NCBI RefSeq assembly: GCF_963855985.1
Contig: NC_087105.1
Span: 5,024,501 to 5,088,500, forward strand
Length of the DNA: 64,000 nt
Direction: 5' to 3'
Source of the DNA: Ostrinia nubilalis
Lineage: Eukaryota; Arthropoda; Insecta; Lepidoptera; Crambidae
The position numbers and the translations under genes are program-made. Position 1 is the stretch's first letter. Each line of letters starts with the position of its first letter. The notes beneath the pieces are model-generated. The model had not been told where the DNA came from. It did no database searches and was given only the letters and a program-made list of their open reading frames with translations. Below, in pieces: positions 23,801 to 35,800 of this stretch.

Positions 23801-26800
23801 TATACGGCTTGCCAACCTTTGACTTAAAACCTTTGATGCCTAAAGATCCTCGCATGTGATTGCCTTTTTGGCACAAACACAACTGAACTAATAAATGAAT
23901 AATGTTTAATATTTACGTGATAACTGATCTTGAAATCTGTTTTTAGGGCCAATTCTTCCTAATTAAGCTAATATGTAGGCATAGGCTTTAAAGCTCCTGC
24001 GCTTTTAGACAAGTTTATGCTTGATAAATATGTAGTTATTCTGATATAGATATCTGTTTTAAAGACCTATTTTTCTGACAAATCATCGGTTCAACTTAAA
24101 ATATGTTATTTACTTATTTTTAAGTAGGTATATTATAGGCGTAGGTGTAGCTAAGCTTTGTACCTAGCATGATATACGGCAGGTTAAACCGCGGGATCTT
24201 TATAAACGAGCGCAGAGTTACGGTGAGCGATGAAAATGATAGTTTTGCGACAGGCGCGCGCCGCGTTATTAATTGTGTAGGATCACGAATATTTCACTAT
24301 ATTATTAGCCGGAGTACTGAAATATATTAAATTTAGTTCACACTGTTTATTGGGAAGTGAATTTAGGCTCAATAGTGTCCCGATGTTCGCAAGCGCGAAG
24401 GGTCGTAGATTTGAATCTCAGTAAGACCACGATAAGACTGTTGAATATGACCGTCGGCAAAATACACTGTAGTAAATAAAATGAGTCAATTTTATTGCAA
24501 GACGCTGATCGATGTCTTAATAAGAACTCTTAATGGCGTTCATTACAAAATAAAAACAAAAAATCCTTCTAGATTTCTACAATACGTATAGTAAACGAAA
24601 CGAATATTACAGTCTCACGCACATTATTACAATAACTTTCCCTATCTCACCACAATCGGGTGGAAACGTCACGGAAAAGTAATATTCAAGTTCTCAATTT
24701 TTGGGAGTGTTCCTATAAGTAATATTGAAAAGCCCCGCGCGTATAATGTTATTTTCCATTTTTGGCAAGGAGATAACATCTGGAAAACTTTGACTTATTT
24801 CCTGCGAGGGGAAGTGCGCCGTATGAAATATTCAACCACTGACAGATGAAAAGAATCGAATTTGGCGAGGAGCTGGGCGGCACGTGGAGCTCGATGCAGA
24901 CAGGGCAGTAACAAATTCTTTTGGGACGTGTTACGGTTGGCTGTTCATGGAACGAGGCTTGCTGACACTTGTATGTTTGTCTCATTTATAAATAAGTATG
25001 ATTACCTTTTGGCGATATAGTCTAATAATAAACTCCCATGGGCCTCTATCTGAAATAGAACTAAAAGTTCAAGAATTTAGTCATTTAACTTATAAATCTA
25101 TTCCGTAACCGTAACACCTCTTCTAAACAGTCACATTTGACACTTAATGAATTCAATTCAATAGATCCTAGACCTTGCATAAGTTCTTACATAATGTATG
25201 ACATAAGTATACCTATTATTGCAAGAAAAAATACGTCGTTTAAACTTTGAGGTAAGTAGGTAGATATCAGTGTTCACTTAGGTACCGACAAAAACAGTAA
25301 AAGTATCTTATCACTTGGTATACAGTTGTCATTGGCTTACAATAGTTTCATCTACTCCCTTCCCGTAAGATTTGCCGAGTGCCTGAAGAAAATCAGGTCG
25401 CGTTGGCGCCAAATGCAATTGTGGTGCCCGCAGAATGTGCAGCATCGACTTGCGATTTGTTACGTCGCGACCCGAAGAGAACCGGGTAGAACCGGGTAGA
25501 ACTAGCTTGCACCGGCCGGCGGGCTACACCCGGTAAACATGTAGCTGGGTATGTTGGCGACAATTGGCATTCTATAGTAGTAAATTGCTGGTATTCCCGG
25601 GGGCGGACTGGTATGTTCATTGCGACTTTTTGTAGCAGGAACTCGTTTTTACGGTTGACTGGTGGTAAAGTCTGCTTCTGACTTTTTACTACTCTATGCA
25701 ATTATAAAAAAAAAATCAACCTAGAATATGAATTAGAAGAAAACCTGATATTTCCATGCAGCATAATTCCAAAACAGCACAGTGCGTGCAGGCCGCATCA
25801 TTACGGGCAAGTGGTTTTAATTTTAGATTGGCCGGCCGAATGCGCTGTGTTAATCGAGTTTACGCTTTACGCAGCCGACTTGTGTACTCGTTAGTGAAAC
25901 TAGCAATTTTTGGTTGTGCACCGTGCTAACATTTGGGTCGATTTGTTTAAAATTATTAGCCGGAGAACATTTATTAACTCGAAGTATTTTTCAATATCTT
26001 CTGAAAACTATGATTTAAATGTTCCTAATTGTAACTTACAAAAGTAATTTGTAAGTAACGAGTTAATATAGCATAGCGTAATTCGGTGGTATATTTCTTT
26101 GGAAAGAGTAGAGTGTATTTTCCATTGAAATCTATTCTAATAGTGCGTTTATATGTATGTATTACCTATGTCGAATCCAGATTGCCAAAGTTATTATTCT
26201 AATTGCAATCTATCTTCAGTGCCTTCAGTGATTCCATTCAATCGCAAATCCAAGATAATACGCGTCAATTTGGTGAAATGCATTAACAGACCGTCATTTG
26301 GTAATTAACAACTGATATCGAATTACTAATTTCCTAATTAGATTTGATATATCACGTGCTACGGCGAATGTATGTTGAGCGTGTGTTATGACATCGTAGA
26401 TTGCGAGAACCTATAATAATAATTAGTGGGTAATGGGAGCTGTATCCAACGCGAGATATAGCGATGTACCACACGCTATTATTAAGTAGATGTGCTTGTC
26501 TCTACAGCGCATGATAATTATACCTCCTATTAAAGACTCGTTAACTAATTGGACGACGTAATTAAGAATTCAGGCGAATGATTGGCTGTAAGAAATTAAA
26601 GTTTGTATAATGGATGGCGAAGTCATTAATGTTTACGACGTGTAATGGCCTATTCGGAGAACTCTACAAATCGTCTGTACCACGTAAATCAAAACAAAAG
26701 TCACCTCGATTGTATGTTAAATGCAAAGTTTTGTTTTAAAACAAGCAACATCTAATTAAACCCACGCTAATTGCTTTAATTCGAAAGCACAAAAAGAGTT

Positions 26801-29800
26801 ACATTACCACTAATTCATTCTGATGGCTGAGCGAGAGCCGCCATTGCCAACAAACATATTGTGGAATCAAATTCCCCTCACAACACAGATTACATTTCGA
26901 GTGCCTATTCGCTGTTCGCAGTAACTCAATATGAGCCGACCGAATTCAGAACAACTTTAATTAATAAACGTAATACTGTTGTAATTTTGTTCGCAAATTC
27001 ACCAATACGGATTCAATAATGAAGTGGCTTAAAGCGGATTTGCCATCAAAGGCATACCGCTGTCAATATGTTGTGAACAAAACAAAACTCGGTTGTAATT
27101 ATGAGCCAGTGTTTGTGCGGGGCGTTATTACTTCCTGCAGGTGACGTTAAATCAGAGGACCCGATCAAAGTGAGCGCTTTTAATAAAGCCCACCGCACTC
27201 GCAGGCTGGCGAAACGAGAGCCTCGGCGCTTATTCGTTCGCGGGAGTTTTCAACTGTAGTGTTTGGTTCTTTGGCGCCGGGAGGGGTCTGGTATGCCTGG
27301 TAGCGCGCGTCAATAGTCTGACGATGGTCTACGGGCGATTATATTATGCGTCGGTATTTCTGTGTCTGTGTGTGTATATGGTCATTGATGTCGCTGACAG
27401 TTTGAAATTTACCTCGCGGCGCTGTGACAAAAGGAAAATCAATCGGCACGCTGAGCTGGAACTAATTGTGTTAGTATGATCAAGCATTCGACTAATATGC
27501 GCTGGCGTGGCTTTATTCAATCAATGTTGGATAATGGCTAGTCAAAAGATGATTGGCCGGTCTGTCGAGTAGATACGCAATAAATTGAGGTGGATTAGTT
27601 GTCTTTTGTCAAATTTTCAGCGTAATCAGTATACAAATGTAGAGTTAAACTGTCCTGTTTGCTTTCAAATTAGCAAAGTTAAACATTTTTGCGCGTCTTC
27701 CATAAAATTATGAAAGCTTACTTTCCAGGTAAACGCTTTTGAAAAAACAAAACAACGACTCTACCTAAATTAATATTAAGAAAAACAGCAAACTTTTTTT
27801 AAAAACACTCAAAATATCAATATTACGCCTATTTTTCAATTTTCATCATAATGCGTTGCACGTATAGGCACGTTTAGCGATGTAAGGTAATTTACTCGCA
27901 ACAATGAACACCGGCGTGCCATTGTGACGCGTTATTGTCGTTTTGTGCCCCGTCCCGCCCAGATCGGGGATTACTGTAACGACTGTTAGTGGTTGCGTTA
28001 CGTCACGTAACTTGCGCCAAATTGCCTGCCGTGTACAGTGCGTTAATAGGGTAATACGACATGCGTAAGTAGTAATGGAAAATTAATTAGTTTTAAATAA
28101 TAGCTAACAATACTTGGTTACCCGTGGAAGATAAACTCGCAACAATGAAGACAATATTTCTGTCGTTTTGTGCCCCGTCCCGCCCAGATCGGGGATTACT
28201 GTAACAACTGTTAGTGGTTGCGTTACGTCACGTAACTTGCGCCAAATTGCCTGCCGTGTACAATGCGTTAATAGGGTAATACGACATGCGTAAGTAGTAA
28301 TGGAAAATTAATTAGTTTTAAATAATACCTAACAATACTTGGTTACCCGTGAAAGGCATACTCTCAACAATGAAGACAATATTTCTGTCGTTTTGTTCTT
28401 TATCTCGCTCCAGTGTGCATACCATGAGTTTACGTTAGGTGTGGTCGCTAGCGACTGCGTAAAAAAATTACATTTAAATGTATGACATATTGTGCAGCGC
28501 CCCTAGCGGCTACTTTCAAGAAATAAAACTTCATAGAGTTTTTTGACGTTCTCGCTAGCGAGCACACCTAACGTAAACTCATGGTAAGCACACTGATCTG
28601 ATTACTGGACGACTGTTAGTGGTTGCGCTACGTCACGTAACTTGCGCCAAATTGCCTGCCGTGTACAGTGCGTTAATAGGGTAATACGTCGACATACGTG
28701 AGTAGTAATGGAAAATTAATAAGTTTAAAATAATTGCTATTTCTGTCGTTTTGTTCTCTGTCCCGCCCAGATCGGGGATTACTGTAACGACTGTTAGTGG
28801 TTGCGTTACGTTACCCGTGGAAGGTATATTGAAGACAATATTTCTGTTCTTTTGTGCTCCATCCCGCTTCAAATCAAAGCCTTGTCTCACGACTGTTAGT
28901 GGTTAAGTACGAGTACGTGTTACTTATGACAAATAGTCTACTCCGTTATTTTACTTACAATTAGTAGTAGTTATAGAATAACATTCTATAAATACAGACA
29001 GAATTAATACCTTTATATCAGTATAATAATTATATCAGTTTTATCGTAAGAGAATTCATATTAATTGGACGATTCCAAGTTGTTAATTAAATGTTTTTTC
29101 CATAATGATGTCTGGAAAACAGGACGTCGCTAGTTATTTATAGCAATTACACTTGTTTTTAATAGTTCTCTGACGTCATACATGACGTAGTTATAACTGG
29201 AAATATTGATTTATGTGACGTATGAGACGTTATAAGATAAGAATATTGCGTACTCGTATTTATTTATATTTGTCATTGAGGGTGAAAGCAAAAATACAAA
29301 TGTGACCTCAATCTTTACAACTGGGGTCTTTACGATCGAGCATCTACTGCGCCTAAGAATTATTGTAATTAGACCCCATTTGAACTGGGAACCCTCAATA
29401 GGAGCCGTTGAAGCGATGGCCATTCTAGACGTGTTTAGTCCGCTTTATTTTCGCACAGGTCAGTTATTTAGCATAATACTAGTCCCACAATGGGGCCGGT
29501 TGTCATAGAGCTCTCCCTTCGATCAGGGGCGCGACAGGTGCACGGCCAGTCCCACGATGGACCGCGGTTCGCGACTTCGGACCCTCTACCAAGGAGCTCA
29601 CTAACGATCATCGGATTATCATAGACGATCGATATGCTAGTTTTAATCTAAAGTTAGTTTTTGTCGTTGGTTACTCAACTACAACTGCTTGAAAACTTGC
29701 GATGTTTGGAACTGCTTGAAATCATTTGAATGAATAAAAGTTTTTCAGGTCAAGAAGGTAGCCTCATTTTGAATATGCATTTTTTCAGATAAATACCTAA

Positions 29801-32800
29801 TTTCCCTTCAGGAACATTAACTAGTAAACTGACGGACAAAATAAATATTTTGTGCCAAAAATATCACACAGTATTCTACTATTCAAATACGAGTATGTAC
29901 CTGTTATTGGCACATCAAATGCGATACATAATTGTTCTGCTTCTCCGAAATCGCGTTCGTGGTACACGGTCGGTCTGCGGACGGTTCTAAATTATTAAAC
30001 CCGTACAGCAGATGAATGGCCGATTTAATCCACTGGACGTTTCGCATGCCCTGCCAATCGCCATTTACATAAGACTCTCCCCTTTCCCACGGAGTCACTT
30101 GTTTCGTTTTAATAATTCTGCACCCCAAATGCCCAATAGATTATTGACACCATTCCCTAATAATTCGAAATCACAACTTTTTTAAAAAGACACTTCATAC
30201 TGGTCTAACAAACTTAATTAATTTCAAATTACCTGTAAATTAAAAGATTTTTGGTTGTATTATAATTGAAAAAGTAGTTTAATTGAGTTGACAAAATAGT
30301 GACGTCACTTGCTTGTTTTGCCGTACAAAATCGTTTTGACAGTTTTAAAAAGTACGTCAATTGATTGGTGGTGTCAACACGTCTATTGTCTATTCGAATT
30401 TGCCTGAGGGTTTTCGCGAATGAAAGATCCGCTAGATGGCAAGACGTGGATGTGGGGTCTGACTGCTGCGTGATTGGTGGATTTTGACATATCTGTCAAT
30501 GTCATATCAAAAATAACCAATATGCAGCATTTGGACCTCGCGTCTACGTATTGCCATCTGGAGGATTTTTCATACGCAAAAACCCTCATTGAGGTCTCCG
30601 ATATAAATTGCCAGCTCATAGTTTAAAGTTTCATCATTCAATTAATTCGAACGCGAATTATTCAAACAACTTTCAACACGAATGAAGAGTTGAACATGTT
30701 TTGTGTAGAATTCGTTTGCCAACGATAAAGTTTTGGATTGATCTGCAAATAAGACTTTGTGTGAAAGTAGAAGCAAATGCTTTATTGAAATGAGAACTGG
30801 TTTTGATTACATTACAAGCTTTAATTATAATAAATGTTTTAGTGAGAAAGAAAAGAAACACTTTATGTTTGCGAGGTTCGGTGAGAGATTTCTTACATAG
30901 ATTAACACCCGTATTCACAAACGATACTTACCTATGCAAAGCAGCAACGCTATGCGAAATGAGACATTTCTCAATGCGTTCCATATGACAAGCCTTTCAA
31001 TTCATAAACAATACTTAAACGACCCTTGACTATGCAAAATCAGAGTGTTACATAGAGTTCTGTGATTGGTTCGCTTATGTTACGCACTTCACTTCGCTAA
31101 CTCACATGACATTCCTGTCATTCAAACGGTGCAACGGTTTTTATGTGTCGTTATATTGTGGATTTGTGAATTAAATAAATATGGATAAAACTACAACTAT
31201 CGGGTTAGTATGAATACTTCGATTAATAATAATAGTGAAAATCATGTTTCAATCATTATTTTTCAGATAAAAAAGCTGCCGTTTTCTTCTCAAGAAAAAG
31301 AGAGCTGCTGATTGTAGCTTAATAAGAGAAAGGCCTATTATTGAAGACAAGCATATTATTATCCTCTCTAAAATATCGAGTTGACGAAGCAGGCCTAGGA
31401 AACTCTAACAGTGGCGTACAATTCTGAACCATATTTTATGTTTCACAAAGGCTCACACATCAACTGAAAAGCTGCTGGAATAATTTAAAGACCCAAAGAA
31501 TGAAAGAACTTTCTCAGGAATCAATCAAACGTTCTCAACACGCACTAGTAAGTAATGTTTTTAAAATATATAGTACGTAGATTTATGAGGAATAACTAAG
31601 CAGAATATACTCAAAGGAATTAAATTCATAATTTGCTTTTCAGGTATCAAGAAATTAAGATTAGTAGTAGCAAGAATGAAGATTAGACAGAAACAAGAAT
31701 CAAACGCACCACATTGAATAATATACAACAAGACCAGGCTTTGCACGAGTTGGGGCTACAAAGAGAAAAAATATTGATAGAAAGAGAAAATAATTTGTTA
31801 GAACATGAAAAAAAGATTTATGATTTACAAATACATAAAATTAAATTAGACATTGAAGATTGATGAAAATAAAACTTCATTAAATTTTTATGTTTTATTT
31901 GCCACTAGCAACTGATACATTATGTAGGTGGCACTGGAAGGCCTCCTCGTAGTTAATTTCCTCAGGTCTTCTTTTATCAGTGGTAAAAGTATGAAAAGTA
32001 CCCCATCATGGGAAAACTAAACTAAATTCGTCTGAATTGTAATAATCAAAGGGATTTTGGGAATCCCGTATCACTTTTCTGGTACTTATTCTACTTTGCT
32101 CATTGATATAATTATCAAATTCTTCTTCACTACTGTAATCCATTGTAAGATAATATTAATCGAATACAACCATAAATAAAGCAAACAAACCTCAAAAACG
32201 AGAATAACCTAAAAATTTTGACGTAAATAGACACTATGCGTTGCGTAATACAGCTCCCTGGCTACCTTAGCTTTGCGTTCATTCTAAGGGACGCATAGTG
32301 CTTGTCACCACTGAAGTATCGTCTATGAATAGGTTTTTGGGACCCTGTGCATCCACGCGCACTATGAGGCCTCAAAGTAATGTTTGTGAATACGGGTGTT
32401 AGTCATGTTTTGACTAAAAGTCTATTATGTATTAAGTGATTATATTTAGCATTATTGATGTTGTATGCAGTTAGCAAGCAAAAAAATTTGAGTAACTTCG
32501 ACCTTGGCTTTATTTCACTTGGATCTGCAGGCAAAAAGTTATGATACCAGATTAAACAAAGTATTATTTTTACCAACAAGTTTCCAATTCGTTTCATTAC
32601 TTTAAGAAATAAAAATCTGTGATTTTGTGCCAACAATTTCGGTGTAACATCAATACAGAGGGTTGTATTCGAAAAATATTTGTTGTCTGAATAACTGGAA
32701 TTCCAATAACTGGTTGAGCTTACAGAGTTTGTTTTCACTGTAAAATGCACTGATATTGATACAAAAATGTACGGATGTAGTTACTACAAAAGCGCACCGT

Positions 32801-35800
32801 GCTAGCGATGGAATGCCAACAATTCGGAATGTTACGGATTTATATTTTAAAGGAATGTGAACTTTGTTCAATGAACATCATGTATTCGAAAATATTGTCA
32901 TTAATAATTTTTGGATTCGTTATTAGGAGTTAAAATGTTTTTGAAATATTAATATTGTTTAATACCTGCATAAATAATTAAAATGATCAAATATTTGGCC
33001 ATCCCAAAATACAGGACTTGCATATTTGAGTGAGTTATTGAGCAATGAATATATTCAGTATAGTCGAAAGCTTAAACAACCAGCAAACCGCTTACGTACT
33101 TACTACGAGAGTCAGACGGAGGATTTGCTACGTCGGCTACGAGTTAGTGGGAGTTGGACTACGTCGTAGCACTTAACATGCTACGAACACGATACACGTA
33201 AGTGTAAGCGTACACTTTGTTGTTTCGGCTTACTACGAACTTAGTGATAGGCCGTTTTCCCCTTGGTCGCTACTACTAAAGCCTCGGTTGCTTGAATAGG
33301 CTTTGATATCGTATGTCAAATATAATATCTATATTTATAGTATACATCTATTTTCTTGCTTTTATTTATCATTTATCTATTATAGTCGTCTTCGTATTGG
33401 TTTGGCGAAATACCAAAAACGAATGGGCCGGGTAGCACTAAATACATAGAAGTACATAATTATTTCTATATACCCGGTGAATGTGTTGTTAGAACACTGA
33501 CACTCATAGTTACAGCATTTTTATGGCCGTGTCATTATTTTATTCATACTCGAATTTGGTATCAATTTAGTAGTTTATGGCCATTGGTGATGTGGTCGTA
33601 AAATGTGGGAAAAACAAGGGATAGTGGCGCCTATTCGTCGCACTTTTGATCCGAGATTAGAATACAAAACTATTGGTAAATGTTGTTTTGTAAACATCGA
33701 TGCAGAGTGAATTTGAACTTATGTATCCGTTGAAAGTAGATAGTATTTTGATGTTAAAGCAAACGTATACTTGGGACTGAAATAGAAACTAAGGAAAAAC
33801 GGCAAACGTTATCCAAATAAAGATTTTTTTTACGATATAAAAAAGTAGGTACATTTAGAGTTAACAGGTAGGTATTTCTTGGATTTCTTTTAACTGTTTT
33901 GTATGGTGTGCAATTTTTTACCCAGTCGTTACACACAGACATGATCATACTGAGTTGTGTTTGGCCACAGGTCTCGTAAAGTTGCTAATTTTTAACAGGT
34001 AGCTAAAGTCGTGACGAGTGATACAGCATCTGTAAAGTTCACTCATCCTTTTACTACGCTCGCGCTCGACTTCTCCGAGCCGGAGTTGCTTGACTGTGAC
34101 ACAGAACAGAGGTCACTCACCCTATGGCTGGCGGAGGAGCAGGATCTTGGCCTGGACTTGGTGGGTTTGGACTTGAGGTGCAGGGCTGCTGTCGCTGACG
34201 CCCGCTCTCGCGCTCGACTTTTCCGAGCCGGAGTTTCTTGACTGATAGAATAAAGGATACTTACCCTATGACTGGCGGAGGAGCAGGACTTTGGCCTGGA
34301 CTTGGTGGGCTTGGACTTGAGGCGCAGGGCGGGCTGCTGTCGCTGCCGCCCGCCCTTGCGCTTGACTTCTCCGAGCCGGAGTTGCTTGATTGTGACACAG
34401 AACAGAGGTCATTCACCCTATGGCTGGCGGAGGAGCAGGACCTTGGCCTGGACTTGGTGGGTTTGGACTTGAGGTGCAGGGCTGCTGTCGCTGCCGCCCG
34501 CCCTCGCGCTTGACTTCTCAGAGCCGGAGTTGCTTGACTGTGAAGAGTGTAGAACAAAGGTCACTCACCCTATGGCTGGCGGAGGAGCAGGACCTTGGCC
34601 TGGACTTGGTGGGCTTGGGCTTGGCGGGCGGCGTGGGCGGCGCGGGCGGCGTGCAGGGCGGGCTGCTGTCGCTGCCGCCCGCGCTCGCACTTGACTTCTC
34701 CGAGCCGGAGTTGCTTGACTGTAAACAGAACAATTTTACAATTTGGGTAGTTGACACCAAAAAACTTCAAGTCACATCTTAAATACATAACTCAAAGGTG
34801 ACTGACTGACTGACATAGTGATCTATCAACGCACAGCCCAAACCACTGGACGGATCGGGCTGAAATGTTCGCTCGCACACTCACTGCGGGCGCCCATCGC
34901 ACAGTCGCGACAGCAATATAATTACACGCGAGCGATAAGGATGGGTAGCTTGGGGTCATTGGACAAAATTCTATAGTCTGGTGCTCACAGACCAGACTAT
35001 AGATGTTATGACGTAGGCAGCCGCTAAGAAAGGATTTTACGAAACTCCACCTTTAAGGGGGTAAAATGGGATCCACGCATACGAAGTCGCGGGCGGCCTC
35101 TAGTCTTATATAAAAGTACTTAATTTTAGACTAAATCGAGTTAGTTATTAATTGGCTGTAGAAGTTTATATTTGTGGTTTTGAAATCAACTGAAGTACTC
35201 GTATAAAATGTTTCTTTAATTTAAAAATACGATTATAAATAGGAGTGGAGCCGTCGCCACAGAATAATAATAAGTACTACGCCATCAAGTGAAAGGCTGG
35301 AAATTTAATTTTGCTTGTCATGTGCCAAACTAATTTCATAAATTCAGGACGAATGACGTGTTTCGCAGAAAATTAGAATTAGAAATTGGCAAAAATTGTG
35401 AGCGTTTGCCCTGCCAGAGTAATAAAATTACAAACGTTTTCACTTCGAGAATAAATGCGAGAAAAGCGTCTAACTTGGTAAAAAAATCATTAAATAAATG
35501 CATCATTAACACCGCGGCCAATAACGCTATGCTATTCTTGATTTTGTCAATCCAACAACCCAAAAACACGCTGAGCAAGTGTTCTTGTTTGGATATGTAG
35601 ATGCGAATCGGTTCGAACCCGCGAATTAAAACTTGCGCGTCCGCGGAGTGTTTGCGGCGCCGCGGCGGGTCGGATCGGGGCGGAACACGCCCGGTTCATT
35701 CATAAACTTTTTTGGCAAAACATTTGCTTTCGTCCGTGGTTTTCGTGGATGAGATTCAAATATACCTACGTACGTAGGTGATATTACCTAGTCTGCAACA

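Larger units (their letters stand above)
30906..32398. mobile_element. PIF/Harbinger-type element, 1.5 kb, defective
   Basis: The ends CACCCGTATTCACAAAC and its inverse GTTTGTGAATACGGGTG are flanked by TAA on the left and TTA on the right, the TWA target of Harbinger elements. It carries remains of both standard Harbinger genes: a Myb/SANT-like gene on the plus strand and the start of a transposase on the minus strand. The catalytic part is missing. A 146-bp relative lies at 63679-63824. Confidence 0.85.

Noticed and set aside
24380..24430. tRNA-like or SINE-like words (GGTCGTAGATTTGAATCTC)
   Set aside because: The T-arm is imperfect and I could not build acceptor, D and anticodon stems.
28633..28890. 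85-codon minus-strand frame
   Set aside because: Lies within the 240-bp satellite and has no motif or coding base use.
34011..34782. Several plus-strand frames with repeats such as WLAEEQDLGLDLVGLDLR
   Set aside because: They are antisense shadows of the Ser/Pro exon and its copies; repetition comes from the tandem array.
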